DNA of 64,000 bases from Opitutia bacterium (GTDB taxonomy: Bacteria; Verrucomicrobiota; Verrucomicrobiia; Opitutales; UBA953), in assembly GCA_003569165.1 (NCBI GenBank), contig BGOI01000001.1, positions 208,501-272,500 on the forward strand, read 5' to 3'. Positions 19,594 to 29,801 of the stretch are shown in pieces. The notes beneath the pieces are model-generated. The model saw nothing but the letters and a program-made list of their open reading frames with translations. It searched no databases and was not told the origin of the DNA. Position numbers and translations under genes: made by a program. The stretch's first letter is position 1, and every line of letters begins with the position of its first letter.

Positions 19594-19715
19594 GAATCTG
19601 CGGTAAGCGGTTGGCGGTTAGCGGATAGAAAAGACAAAGGGGCGCGGCGGCTATATTGTCCCCAGCCAATCATCCGGTCTCCGGTTTCCCTTTGAGTTGT
19701 GAATCTCTGCCTTGG

Positions 19716-19831
19716 GTAGGGGCGCCACTGCGTGGCGTCCGTTTGTAGAGGCGCGCGCGTTGAGCCGGGCAAGATCACCGGCCATTCCAAAATCCGTCCG
19801 CCCACGGACGTGATGGCAATCACGTCCCTAC
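19716..19831. repeat. GTAGGG...CCCTAC inverted-repeat doublet (E1, REP/BIME-like)
   Basis: Arms GTAGGGGCGCCAC-TGC-GTGGCGTCC and GGACGTGAT-GGCA-ATCACGTCCCTAC. Confidence 0.7.
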
Positions 19832-19905
19832 CCATTGCCCCTCCTCTATTCAGCCCTCCACTCAGTCCTCAACGCAGCACTCCATTCAGTGCTCCACTCA
19901 GCCCT

Positions 19906-20994
19906 CTACCTCCTAACCGCCATCTCGCGCTCCACCAGATCCGCCACGCGATCGGCCCCACCGGCATCGCCGAGTCCGTCGACGGAGGCTTTCCACTTCT
20001 TCCAAACGGCCCAGTCGCCACTGAAGGCTTCGGCGATGATCGTGCGCGCAGAGTCCGGAGTGAGTCCGTAGGCGCCGGCACCATGCTCGGCGATGAGACG
20101 GCCGTTGCCGGCTTCCTGGCCGGGAATGACCTGGGTGATGATCATCGGCACGCCCGCCGCGACGCACTCGTGCGTGGTCGCGCCACCAGCCTTGCTGACG
20201 ACGAGGTGGCTTGAAAGCATCAGTGACGGAATACGGTCGGTCCAGCCGAGCACTTCGGCGCGGCCGTCGACGGCACGTTCGACGGCTTCCTTGAAAGACG
20301 CATCCTTGCCCACGGTGATGGTGAGCTCGAGTCCGAGCGTCGAAAGGGCCGTGGCGAGCTCGACGGCGTCGCGCTTGCCGGGATTCAGCATCAGGAGCAC
20401 GCGCGGACGTTCGCCGACCTTGGCCGAAGAACGCGGGGCGAGGCGCGACGAGACCGGGAAGCCGTAAGGCAGGACCTTCGCAGCGGGCACGCCCTGACGG
20501 ATCATGACGTCGGCCGTAGCTTGGTTCGGGGTGACGTACCAATCGGAGTGAGCGCGGTGCCAGGCGCGATTCACCGAAATGGAATCCGTGACGACGGTGA
20601 TCAGGCGCGGGCGGGCGGGATCGTCGCGATGCCAGCGGCGGGCCATCATGTAGTTATAGAGCGGATAGGCCGAAACCACGACGGGCGGGCGGGTCGCGTC
20701 GAGCATCTCGTTCAGGGTCTTCTCAACCGGACGGACGAACGGGAGCGAGGCGCGGACGAGCGGCAGGCAATCGAGCGCGGTGTACATGCAACCCCAGAGG
20801 CGCGGATACTTATTGGCGACGCCGATATAGCTGTCGCGCTGGCTCTTGGCCTTCTCGGCACCATAGGCCTCGAGAAAGAGGTCGTGCAGTTCTCCGTTCA
20901 GTCCCGGCTTGCGGCCGAGGGCCTCGATGATGGAACGCGCGGCGGCGTTATGCCCTTCTCCGAAGCCGGCCGTAAGGACTGGGATGACGCTCAT
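19906..20994 (-). CDS. MGDG synthase/GT28-family glycosyltransferase
   Basis: VLTAGFGEGHNAAARSI; PYGFPVS; SKAGGATTHECVAAGVPMIITQVIPGQEAGN. Confidence 0.8.
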   Translation of the reverse strand: MSVIPVLTAGFGEGHNAAARSIIEALGRKPGLNGELHDLFLEAYGAEKAKSQRDSYIGVANKYPRLWGCMYTALDCLPLVRASLPFVRPVEKTLNEMLDATRPPVVVSAYPLYNYMMARRWHRDDPARPRLITVVTDSISVNRAWHRAHSDWYVTPNQATADVMIRQGVPAAKVLPYGFPVSSRLAPRSSAKVGERPRVLLMLNPGKRDAVELATALSTLGLELTITVGKDASFKEAVERAVDGRAEVLGWTDRIPSLMLSSHLVVSKAGGATTHECVAAGVPMIITQVIPGQEAGNGRLIAEHGAGAYGLTPDSARTIIAEAFSGDWAVWKKWKASVDGLGDAGGADRVADLVEREMAVRR

Positions 20995-21863
20995 CAGGCG
21001 ACGAACGAGATCGTGGAATTAGCTTCGGTGGCGGCAGGGGCCGCTCCGCCCTTGGCGGCCTCAAAGGCGGCGCGACGTTCGGCAATGCGCTGGAGGAGTT
21101 CCTGACGCTCAACGACCCGCAGGCGACCGTCGTCCTCTTCCACAATTGCGGTCAGCGACTCGACCCAGTCGCCGGAATTGATGTAGCGGACATTGCCGAT
21201 CATGCGGTCCTCGGCCTTGTGAATGTGGCCGCACATCACGCCTTCGCAGCCGCGTCGAGCGGCCAGCGTCTGGAGGTGCTCTTCGAAGCTCGAGATGTAG
21301 CTGACCGCAGTCTTGACCTTGGCCTTAATGGCCTGGGAGAGGGAGAAGTACTCCTTGCCGCGCCAGGCACGCCACTTGTTATAGACGCGGTTCAGATCGA
21401 GGAGAATTTGGTAGCTGATGTCGCCGATGACGGCGAGCCAGCGTAGATTCACCGAAACGGTGTCGAACGCATCGCCGTGGATGCAGAGATACTTGCGGCC
21501 GTCCTGCGCCACGTGGATGTGCTCTTCGGCGAGCTCGATACGGTCGAGCACGAGGGGAATCAGGCGGCGGATGAAGTCGTCGTGGTTACCGCGCAGATAA
21601 ATCACTTTGGTACCATCCTTCTCCGCCATCTTCATGATGCGACGGATCACGGCCGTGTGGGCCGGCGACCAGTGGTTCTTACGCTGAAGAGACCAGAGGT
21701 CGATGATGTCGCCGTTCAGGATGAGCTTGTCGCAGCGGATGCCGCGCAACACGTCGAGTAGCTCGCGGGCTTGGGCGTCCTTGGTGCCCAGATGCAGGTC
21801 GGACAGAATCAACGTCCGGAAATGGATCTTATGTTGCCCAGGGACCTTAGTGGTTTCTTCCAT
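20994..21863 (-). CDS. LpxH-like metallophosphoesterase
   Basis: LILSDLHLGTKDA ... LNGDIIDLW ... YLRGNHDDF ... IHGDAFD ... CGHIHKAE. Confidence 0.85.
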   Translation of the reverse strand: MEETTKVPGQHKIHFRTLILSDLHLGTKDAQARELLDVLRGIRCDKLILNGDIIDLWSLQRKNHWSPAHTAVIRRIMKMAEKDGTKVIYLRGNHDDFIRRLIPLVLDRIELAEEHIHVAQDGRKYLCIHGDAFDTVSVNLRWLAVIGDISYQILLDLNRVYNKWRAWRGKEYFSLSQAIKAKVKTAVSYISSFEEHLQTLAARRGCEGVMCGHIHKAEDRMIGNVRYINSGDWVESLTAIVEEDDGRLRVVERQELLQRIAERRAAFEAAKGGAAPAATEANSTISFVA

Positions 21864-21948
21864 GGGACAAGAAAGTAACATCCATTTATGGCAATCCTGC
21901 GTCGAAACCGCCTTATTGCGGAAACGTGAGGGAATTCTGCCGCTTAAC

Positions 21949-23601
21949 CTAGCGGGATCCGAGGTCGACGCCGACCTGCTTAGCCCACGCTATCCATGCG
22001 TCCGCCAGCTCCTTGAGCTTGGCGGGGTGCGTGGCGGCGAGGTCGTGCTGCTCGGACGGATCCTTCGAGAGGTCGAAGAGCTGCCACGTGACGGGCGTGT
22101 TCTGACGCTTGCCCCAGACGATCTTCCACTGGCCGAGACGATAGCCGCGCGCGCCTTCATGGGCGGTCGGGATGCCGCGTTCGGGCACCGCTTCGCCGCG
22201 CAGGTCGGGCAAGAGCGAACGACCCGAAGCCGGCCGGATGGGCTTCCCTGCGCGCTCCCGCGGATAGGTCGCCCCGGTGGCCGCGGCGACGGTCGGCAAT
22301 AGGTCCATGACATGCGCCGGCGAACGGATCCACGCCGTCGAGGGCTTCAACCCCGCCGGCCAGGAAACGATCAGCGGCACGCTGATGCCGCCCTCGTGGC
22401 AGAAGTGCTTATACATCGCGAGGGGCGTATTGCCGAGATTGGCCCACGCGGAGCCATAGGAAGAGTGCGTGCCGGCCTGGCCCATGCCCGCCAAGGCGTC
22501 GCCGACATGGAGGTCGGTGCGACCAGCTCGCGAAGCGCCGTCGAAACCAAACGGGCCCCACTCATAACAGGCGCCGTTGTCGGAAGTGAACACGACGAGG
22601 GTGTTTGCGAGTTCGCCGTTCCGCTCAAGGTCAGCGAGGACCCGCCCGACGCCTTGGTCGACGTGCTCGACCATCGCGGCGAAGGTGGCCATGCGACGCG
22701 CCAAGTCCTCGCGCCGATCCGCCGGGAGGCTGTCCCACGCAGGGTTCGGCTTACCCGAGAACCCGTTGGCGATGGCGTTGTTCGCCTCGACAGGCACCAG
22801 CGAGAGCGGCGGCAGCACGGCGTCCGCAGCGATGAGCCCCAGCGCCTGCATGCGCGCGAAGCGTTCAGCGCGCAGGACATCCCAGCCACGACGATACGTA
22901 GCCATGTGCCGATCGATCGACTCCTTAGGCGCCTGCACGGGGAAGTGCGGAGAAGAATGCGCGAGGTAAAGGAACCACGGCTTGTCCTTCTGCGTCCGCG
23001 CCTGCCGCAGGAACTCGAGGGCGTAATCGGTAAAGACGTCGGTGACGTAGAACTTGCCGGGCGCATAGGACAGCTCGGCGGGCGTGCTGGCGGGCAGACG
23101 GACGTAGTCGGCCGGATTCCACTGGTCGTTGGAATGGGCCTGCAGGTTCTTGTAGCCGTAATAAGCGTCGAAGCCGCGCTGGATTGGTCCGGGCGAACCC
23201 ATGTGCCACTTGCCGACCATCCACGTGCTGTAGCCGGTCTGCTTCAGGAGTTCGGGGATGGTGATGTTGTCGTCGAGCAGATGACCCGTGTAAGCGGGGC
23301 CGCGCTTCGGCGCCGGCTTGGCGGAGACGAAGTCACCGATGCCGGCCTCATGCGGATGGAGGCCGGTGATGAGCGAGGCGCGCGTGGGGCAGCAGCGCGC
23401 GGATGTGTACGTCTTCTCGAAGCGCGCTCCCGACTTCGCGAGGCGGTCGAGGTTCGGCGTGGGGATTTCGCCGCCGAAGCAGCCGAGGTCGGAATAGCCG
23501 AGGTCGTCAGCCAGGATGACGAGCACGTTAGGACGACATGTCTCGGCGGCCGCGAGTAAGGCGGCACCGACCAACAAGACCGCGGACGCCCAGGCCTTCA
23601 T
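21949..23601 (-). CDS. Type I sulfatase, exported
   Basis: Signal peptide; NVLVILADDLGYSDLGCFGGEIPTPNLDRLA; formylglycine motif CCPTRASLITG. Confidence 0.92.
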   Translation of the reverse strand: MKAWASAVLLVGAALLAAAETCRPNVLVILADDLGYSDLGCFGGEIPTPNLDRLAKSGARFEKTYTSARCCPTRASLITGLHPHEAGIGDFVSAKPAPKRGPAYTGHLLDDNITIPELLKQTGYSTWMVGKWHMGSPGPIQRGFDAYYGYKNLQAHSNDQWNPADYVRLPASTPAELSYAPGKFYVTDVFTDYALEFLRQARTQKDKPWFLYLAHSSPHFPVQAPKESIDRHMATYRRGWDVLRAERFARMQALGLIAADAVLPPLSLVPVEANNAIANGFSGKPNPAWDSLPADRREDLARRMATFAAMVEHVDQGVGRVLADLERNGELANTLVVFTSDNGACYEWGPFGFDGASRAGRTDLHVGDALAGMGQAGTHSSYGSAWANLGNTPLAMYKHFCHEGGISVPLIVSWPAGLKPSTAWIRSPAHVMDLLPTVAAATGATYPRERAGKPIRPASGRSLLPDLRGEAVPERGIPTAHEGARGYRLGQWKIVWGKRQNTPVTWQLFDLSKDPSEQHDLAATHPAKLKELADAWIAWAKQVGVDLGSR

Positions 23602-24791
23602 CGCGGCGCGAGGAGCTGCAGGCGCTTGCTGCGGTGGTCGGAATATTCCTTCAGGAGCGATTCGTAGCGGGCGTCACCGGTGGCGAGCGCCGCCGCCCGC
23701 AGGACCGGGAGTACATCGTCGTCGTTGCTCTCGTGAATCTGCTGCATCGTCCAGGGCTTGGGATTCTTGCCGAGATACGGGACAAGGAAATCAAGGGCGA
23801 CAACGAGGGAACGGCCGTCGGCGGAGCGATACTTCCAAAGATCGACGCCGGCATGCTCGCCAAGGCCGGCGAGGACGGACAACGCGCGGAGATTGAAGCA
23901 GGAATAGCTGAACGAGGCCGTGCGGACCAGTTCCAGAGGCTGCTTTCCGTCCGGCTGGATCTGCACGCCGATGCGGCCGTGGCCGGCGGCGACGCAGATT
24001 TCCTTAGCCTTGTCCTTACGGCCGAGCACCAAAGCCCATTTGACCGCCTGCACGTCATACCACGTGCCGTGATTATTCTTCGCGGCGCGTTCGTCTTGGC
24101 CGTTCTTGCTACCGAGGAGCCACTCGAAATAGACCTCGCCCCAGGCGAGCAACGCCTGCTGGTCCGCGGCGGACCAATGCCTGGAACCCACGAGCAGGAT
24201 CGCGGCGTCAGCAGCGTCGGCCAAGGCACGTGCCTCGATGAGGCCAGTGCCGCGTCCATCGTTCACGCCGGGAATCGCCTGGGCGAAACGGAAGTGCGGC
24301 GTCATCTTCGTAGCCGGATCGAGGAACCAGGTGCGTAGTACCTTGGCCGCATGCTCGGCGTATTTCTCGTCGCGGGTGAAATAATAACCCAGCGCCAAGG
24401 TCTCGACGGTCGTGCCGACCAGACGCGCGCGCAGGGTGTCGTTGGCGGCCTCGGCGCGGGACTCTGGGTTTACCTTACCGTCTTTGCGCACATACGGGAG
24501 CCCGTCCTTCGTCGCCGGATTAGGCCAGAAGTAAGGGGCGATGCTCATGTAGTCGTGCTTGTCGCCACTCGGCGGGACTTTCGTCTTCTGCATCACCGAA
24601 GGGGGCGTCACGGCCAGGGCCTTATCGGCGTCAGCGATGAGCTTCTTCAAAGCCTTGCCGGCGGCTTCGTCGGTGGTGACCGCGAGCTTCGCCTTTTCCA
24701 GGGCACCTGGGCGGGCTCCGAAGAACGGGCGACTCGGCTCGGCCGCGAAGAGCGCGGACGTGACGAACAGGAGGGAGAGACGCCAGATCAT
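23598..24791 (-). CDS. Alginate_lyase-domain exported polysaccharide lyase
   Basis: Signal peptide; DKHDYMSIAPYFWPNP...NNHGTWYDVQAV; overlaps the sulfatase ORF. Confidence 0.75.
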   Translation of the reverse strand: MIWRLSLLFVTSALFAAEPSRPFFGARPGALEKAKLAVTTDEAAGKALKKLIADADKALAVTPPSVMQKTKVPPSGDKHDYMSIAPYFWPNPATKDGLPYVRKDGKVNPESRAEAANDTLRARLVGTTVETLALGYYFTRDEKYAEHAAKVLRTWFLDPATKMTPHFRFAQAIPGVNDGRGTGLIEARALADAADAAILLVGSRHWSAADQQALLAWGEVYFEWLLGSKNGQDERAAKNNHGTWYDVQAVKWALVLGRKDKAKEICVAAGHGRIGVQIQPDGKQPLELVRTASFSYSCFNLRALSVLAGLGEHAGVDLWKYRSADGRSLVVALDFLVPYLGKNPKPWTMQQIHESNDDDVLPVLRAAALATGDARYESLLKEYSDHRSKRLQLLAPR

Positions 24792-26689
24792 GGGGTCGTG
24801 ACGCTGAGACCGAGGACGACTCCCTGCAAGACGATGAGCTTGCCGTAGAGCCCCACGGCCTTGGCGGTGTCGTGGCCCACACAGAAATCCTCGGCGGGCT
24901 GACGCGGCAGCGCACCCTTGGCCTTGCCCGACACGGCGTCCTGACCGGCGACGACGAGCTTCATCGCGCCGTCGGCGGCGAGGCTGGCGGTCACGGCGAA
25001 GGATCCTTTGACCTCGGCGGGCGAGACGATCTCGACGACTTCATCCGCACCATGGCGGACGGCGAACGCGACGCGTCCCCCTTTGAGGTAGAGCGCATGA
25101 CCGATGAGGCCGCCTTGCGCGACAATCACAGCGTCACGCTGCGCGGTCTCGACGGTGACGGAAACAGTGAAGGCGCGCTGGCCGACCTGTGGAGCGGAAG
25201 CAGAAGCGATCGTGTCGCCGGACTTCGCCTGCGCGAGTGCGACGGGCTTCGCCGCCGCCTTCTTCGCGGCAGGCTTCTTGGCATCGTCCTTCTTCACGTC
25301 GTTCGGCACGTAATCGATGGTCGGATAAAGCGTCTTCGCGCCCTTCACCTCGCCGGCAGGGCGACGCGCAGTCGGCTCTTTACCGCCGATTTCGGCGGCG
25401 ATCTTATCGGCGAGCGCCTTCAACTTCGCGACGACCTCGGGATGCTGCGCGGCGACGTCGGTCTGCTCGCCGATCTCGGCATCGAGGTCATAAAGACGCA
25501 GGCCAGCGGTCACTTTAGGACCGTTTTTGTTATTCATGCCCTCCGACTGCGGCGCGAGGGCGAGCTTCCAGCGGCCCTGACGGACCGCCTGTAGATTGTA
25601 TCCGGCAAAGTAGTAATGGGCTTCGCGCGCCGACTCCTTGGACTGACCCAGGAGGATCGACGTGATATCGCGGCCATCGATCACCGGCGTCGCGGGCACG
25701 GTGCCGCCGGCAAGCGAGACGAAAGTCGGGAGAAGGTCGATCGTCGCGGCGACGGCGTCGTTGACCGAACCCGCCGGCACGTGGCCCGGCCACCAGGCGA
25801 GGGTCGGCACGCGCACACCGCCTTCCCAAGTCGAACCCTTGCCGCCGCGGAGCGGACCGGCGCTGCCGCCGTCGGTGCCCTTGGTCAGCCACGGGCCGTT
25901 GTCGGAAGTGAAGATCACCAGCGTATCCTTATCGAGGCCTTGCGAGCGCAGCGCGTCGAGCACCTGACCGACGCTCCAATCGACTTCCTCGACCCAATCG
26001 CCGAAGCGGCCGTTCTGGGATTTACCGGCGAACGCGGCGCCAGGGTAGATCGGCGTGTGGACGGCGTTGTGGGCGTAGTAGAGGTAGAAGGGCTTGTCCT
26101 TGTTACGTCCGATGAAGTCGACGGCCTCCTTGGTGTAGAGCTCGACCATGCGGCGCTGACCCTCTCCGTCCATCAGCTCGGCGATCTTCTCATCCCGGAG
26201 GAGGGGGACGACCGGGACCTTGGTGTCGGCACTCTTCTTGAGCATATCATTGGAGTACGGGATGCCCAGGTAGTGGTCGAAACCCTGCCGGGTGGGCAGG
26301 AATTCAGGCTGGTCGCCCAGGTGCCACTTGCCAACCATCTGGGTAGCATAGCCTTTTTCCTTAAGTCTTTCTGCTACAGTTACTTCAGCAGGATTTAACC
26401 CTACGGATTGACCCGGGAAATAGACCCCCGGGACCGAGACTCGGGCGCCGTAGCAGCCGGTCATCATCTGGGCGCGGGAAACCGAGCAGACCGGGGTGGC
26501 GTAGAAGCTGGTCAGCTTCATGCCCTCCTTGGCCATCCGGTCGAGGTGGGGGGTACGCTGCTTGGTGGCCCCAAAGGGTCCGATGTCCCCGTAGCCCATG
26601 TCATCGATGAAGATCACCACCACGTTGGGCGGGCGGGCGGAGGCTGCGGCCGAAAGCACGGCAGCCAGCAGAAGGAAAAGCGTCTTCAT
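24788..26689 (-). CDS. Type I sulfatase with C-terminal accessory domain
   Basis: MKTLFLLLAAVLSAAASARPPNVVVIFIDDMGYGDIGPFG; CSVSRAQMMTG motif; Lys/Ala linker then a beta-rich C-terminus. Confidence 0.9.
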   Translation of the reverse strand: MKTLFLLLAAVLSAAASARPPNVVVIFIDDMGYGDIGPFGATKQRTPHLDRMAKEGMKLTSFYATPVCSVSRAQMMTGCYGARVSVPGVYFPGQSVGLNPAEVTVAERLKEKGYATQMVGKWHLGDQPEFLPTRQGFDHYLGIPYSNDMLKKSADTKVPVVPLLRDEKIAELMDGEGQRRMVELYTKEAVDFIGRNKDKPFYLYYAHNAVHTPIYPGAAFAGKSQNGRFGDWVEEVDWSVGQVLDALRSQGLDKDTLVIFTSDNGPWLTKGTDGGSAGPLRGGKGSTWEGGVRVPTLAWWPGHVPAGSVNDAVAATIDLLPTFVSLAGGTVPATPVIDGRDITSILLGQSKESAREAHYYFAGYNLQAVRQGRWKLALAPQSEGMNNKNGPKVTAGLRLYDLDAEIGEQTDVAAQHPEVVAKLKALADKIAAEIGGKEPTARRPAGEVKGAKTLYPTIDYVPNDVKKDDAKKPAAKKAAAKPVALAQAKSGDTIASASAPQVGQRAFTVSVTVETAQRDAVIVAQGGLIGHALYLKGGRVAFAVRHGADEVVEIVSPAEVKGSFAVTASLAADGAMKLVVAGQDAVSGKAKGALPRQPAEDFCVGHDTAKAVGLYGKLIVLQGVVLGLSVTTP

Positions 26690-26848
26690 GGGGTACTCCA
26701 GTAGAACAAACCCATCTGGGTTTAGTTGCAAGGTTCCGTCCGGACCCGCGCTGAGGCACCCGACCCCGATTAGAAGCGATAAAAACGGCCTTTTTGCCCC
26801 TTCCCGCTTGCTCCCATGGGGGGCTGTCCTAACTTGCGGCCAACGACC

Positions 26849-27382
26849 ATGGTCAAATCCGATTTCGGTTATAACAGCAAGGTGGAGGGCGAGGTCATCG
26901 TGACCCGCGCCGATGCCGTCGTGAACTGGGTGCGCAGCCACTCGGTCTGGCCGATGCCGATGGGCCTCGCCTGTTGCGCCATCGAGCTCATGGCCGCCGG
27001 CGGCTCCCGCTTCGACATCTCCCGCTTCGGCATGGAGGTCATGCGCTTCTCTCCCCGCCAGGCCGACTGCATGATCGTCGCCGGCACGGTCACCTACAAG
27101 ATGGCCGAAGTCGTCCGCCGCATCTACGACCAGATGGCCGAACCGAAGTGGGTCGTCGCCATGGGTGCCTGCGCCTCCACCGGCGGCATGTACCGCTCCT
27201 ACGCCACGTTGCAGGGCGTCGATAATATCGTCCCGGTGGATATCTATATTTCCGGCTGCCCGCCCCGCCCTGAGGCCCTCCTCGATGGCATGATGCTGCT
27301 CCAGGAAAAGATCCGTAACGAAGGCGGCTCGCTGCGTCGCACCTTCCGCGGTCGCACGGTCGAAACGAAGATCGTCAGCTAA
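26849..27382 (+). CDS. nuoB: NADH-quinone oxidoreductase subunit B
   Basis: [16 protein letters not shown]...[10 protein letters not shown]...[14 protein letters not shown]. Confidence 0.97.
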   Translation: MVKSDFGYNSKVEGEVIVTRADAVVNWVRSHSVWPMPMGLACCAIELMAAGGSRFDISRFGMEVMRFSPRQADCMIVAGTVTYKMAEVVRRIYDQMAEPKWVVAMGACASTGGMYRSYATLQGVDNIVPVDIYISGCPPRPEALLDGMMLLQEKIRNEGGSLRRTFRGRTVETKIVS

Positions 27383-27449
27383 GCACGGACATGGACGCCG
27401 CTGCGCTCACCTCCGTTTCCCTGCCACGCAGGACCTCGCCGGCAAGGAC

Positions 27450-27977
27450 ATGCCGACCTTCCGCGTCGCGGGTACCGACCTCCTCGCCGTCGTCAGCGCG
27501 CTGCGCGACGAACAGGGTTTCGACCTGCTCGCCGACCTCTGCGGCCTCGAGCTGCAAGGCCGCCCGGTCCGCTTCGGCGTCGTGATTCATCTCCTCAGCA
27601 CGACGCATAAGGAATACGTGCGCCTGCATGTCGACGCCGTCGATGACCGCGTCCCGAGCGTCTCTTCGCTGCATCCCGGCGCCAACTGGCACGAGCGCGA
27701 AGCGTTCGATATGTTTGGCATCGTCTTCGAAGGCCACCCGGACCCTCGCCGCATCCTGATGTGGGATTCGTATCCGTATCACCCGCTCCGCAAGGACTTC
27801 CCGCTCGCCGGTATCGAAGTCCCCTTCCCCGCCGCCGACGTCGCGGAAGTCACCGGCCAGAAGGTCGAGCCCGCCCCGATGATGGGCGGTCCGTTCGTCT
27901 CGCACGGCGGCAAGCTTTCCGAAGGCGAACCCTCCGCGCTCGACCAGTCCTGGACCGAGGAAAAACCCAAAGCCTGA
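27450..27977 (+). CDS. nuoC: NADH-quinone oxidoreductase subunit C
   Basis: SLHPGANWHEREAFDMFGIVFEGHPDPRRILMWDSYPYHPLRKDFPL; the start may lie upstream if a frameshift exists near 27420. Confidence 0.92.
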   Translation: MPTFRVAGTDLLAVVSALRDEQGFDLLADLCGLELQGRPVRFGVVIHLLSTTHKEYVRLHVDAVDDRVPSVSSLHPGANWHEREAFDMFGIVFEGHPDPRRILMWDSYPYHPLRKDFPLAGIEVPFPAADVAEVTGQKVEPAPMMGGPFVSHGGKLSEGEPSALDQSWTEEKPKA

Positions 27978-27983
27978 TTCAAC

Positions 27984-29210
27984 GTGAAGATCACCAAGGA
28001 AATCTCCATCGGCGACGTCGCCGCCCGTTCGGAAGAACTGCGCGGAGAGAACATGACCCTCAACATGGGTCCGTCCCACCCGGCCACGCACGGCGTGCTC
28101 CGCCTGAGCCTCGAGCTCGACGGCGACAAGGTCGTGAAGTGCGACCCGGTCATCGGCTACCTGCACCGCGGCGACGAGAAGATCGCCGAGAACATGACGT
28201 ATAACCAGTTCGTCCCATATACGGACCGCCTGGACTACCTCGCCCCTCTCGCCAACAACGTCGCCTACGCCATCGCCGTCGAGAAGCTCGCCGGCCTCAA
28301 GCTGCCGCCCCGCTGCGAAGCGATCCGCGTGCTCACCTGCGAGATGGCCCGCCTCTCGTCGCACCTCCTCGGCATCGGCGTCTACGCGATGGATACCGGA
28401 GCCTGGACGGTGTTCATGTACACCTTCAACGAGCGTGAGAAGCTCTACACGCTCTTCGAAGAGCTCACCGGCGCCCGCTTCACCACGAGCTACACCCGCA
28501 TCGGCGGCGTGACGCGCGACATCCCCGACGGCTGGCTCGCCAAGGTCTCGGCCTTCTGCGACGGCGTCGAGCGCACCATCGACGAGGTCGACAAGCTCCT
28601 GACCCGCAACGGCATCTTCCTCGAGCGCACCGAAGGCATCGCGACCATCTCGAAAGAGATGGCGCTCGCCTACGGCCTCACCGGTCCGAACCTCCGTGCT
28701 TCTGGCGTGCCGTTCGACCTCCGCAAGGACAAGCCCTACTCGGGCTACGAGCAGTATGACTTCGACGTCCCCGTCGGCGCCAAGGGCGACTGCTTCGACC
28801 GCTACCTCGTCCGCATGGAAGAGCTCCGCCAGTCCGTGCGCATCATCCGCCAGGTCGTGAAGACGATGCCGGGCGGCGCCTGGTACGCCGAAGACGCGAA
28901 GAAGATCTTCCTTCCGCCCAAGGCGAAGGTGATGACGAAGATGGAAGAGCTCATCCAAAACTTCATGCTGGTCACCGAAGGCCCGCAGATCCCGGCCGGC
29001 GAAGTCTACTTCGAAGCCGAGAACCCGAAGGGCGCGCTCGGCTTCTACGTCGTCTCCAACGGCGGCGGTGTCCCTTACCGTCTCCGCATCCGCGGACCGA
29101 GCTTCGTCTCGCTCTCGATCCTTCCCGCCATCGTCCCCGGCAACTTCCTCACCGACGTCGCTTCCATCCTCGGTTCGCTCGACTTCGTCATGGGCGAATG
29201 CGACCGCTAA
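27984..29210 (+). CDS. nuoD: NADH-quinone oxidoreductase subunit D
   Basis: MTLNMGPSHPATHGVLRLSLELDGDKV...YLHRGDEKIAEN; C-terminal DFVMGECDR. Confidence 0.97.
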   Translation: MKITKEISIGDVAARSEELRGENMTLNMGPSHPATHGVLRLSLELDGDKVVKCDPVIGYLHRGDEKIAENMTYNQFVPYTDRLDYLAPLANNVAYAIAVEKLAGLKLPPRCEAIRVLTCEMARLSSHLLGIGVYAMDTGAWTVFMYTFNEREKLYTLFEELTGARFTTSYTRIGGVTRDIPDGWLAKVSAFCDGVERTIDEVDKLLTRNGIFLERTEGIATISKEMALAYGLTGPNLRASGVPFDLRKDKPYSGYEQYDFDVPVGAKGDCFDRYLVRMEELRQSVRIIRQVVKTMPGGAWYAEDAKKIFLPPKAKVMTKMEELIQNFMLVTEGPQIPAGEVYFEAENPKGALGFYVVSNGGGVPYRLRIRGPSFVSLSILPAIVPGNFLTDVASILGSLDFVMGECDR

Positions 29211-29215
29211 ACCCC

Positions 29216-29782
29216 ATGCACGAATCTCCTTCTACCACCGCCCCCGCCCGCGCGCTCAAGCCTGAGACGCTCGCCAAGGCTCCCGCCATCATCGCGCAGT
29301 ATCCGCAGAAGCGCAGCGCGACGATGCCCCTCCTGCACCTCGTGCAGGAAGACCGCGGCCATATCACCCAGGACGACATGCACTGGGTCGCCGAGCTCGT
29401 CGGCGTGACTCCGATGCAGGTGCTCGAAGTGGTGACGTTCTACCCGATGTTCCGCCAGTCGCCGATCGGCCGCCGCCACGTGCGCGTCTGCCGCACGCTG
29501 TCCTGCGCCCTCCGCGGTTCCTACGCGCTGATGGAGAACCTCGAGAAGTCCCTCAACTGCAAGCGCGGCGAGACCTCGCCCGACGGCGACTTCACCCTGG
29601 AGTTCGTCGAATGCATCGCCGACTGCGGCTGCGGCCCGGTCGTCCACGTCGACGCCTCGATGCACGAGAACGTGAAGCCCGAGGACGCCGCCCAGTTCAC
29701 CGCCCACCTCAAGGCCACGCTCAAGGATCCGTCCTACGGCCAGAACCCTCCCGTCCCCGGCACGCCCGAGTGGAACGGCTAA
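29216..29782 (+). CDS. nuoE: NADH-quinone oxidoreductase subunit E
   Basis: 24-kDa [2Fe-2S] subunit; VRVCRTLSCALRGS ... ECIADCGCGPVVHVD. Confidence 0.95.
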   Translation: MHESPSTTAPARALKPETLAKAPAIIAQYPQKRSATMPLLHLVQEDRGHITQDDMHWVAELVGVTPMQVLEVVTFYPMFRQSPIGRRHVRVCRTLSCALRGSYALMENLEKSLNCKRGETSPDGDFTLEFVECIADCGCGPVVHVDASMHENVKPEDAAQFTAHLKATLKDPSYGQNPPVPGTPEWNG

Positions 29783-29801
29783 CCTCCCAACCTTAAGCGA
29801 C

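Noticed and set aside
27375-28958. 527-aa minus-strand ORF
   Set aside because: Antisense to nuoC/nuoD.
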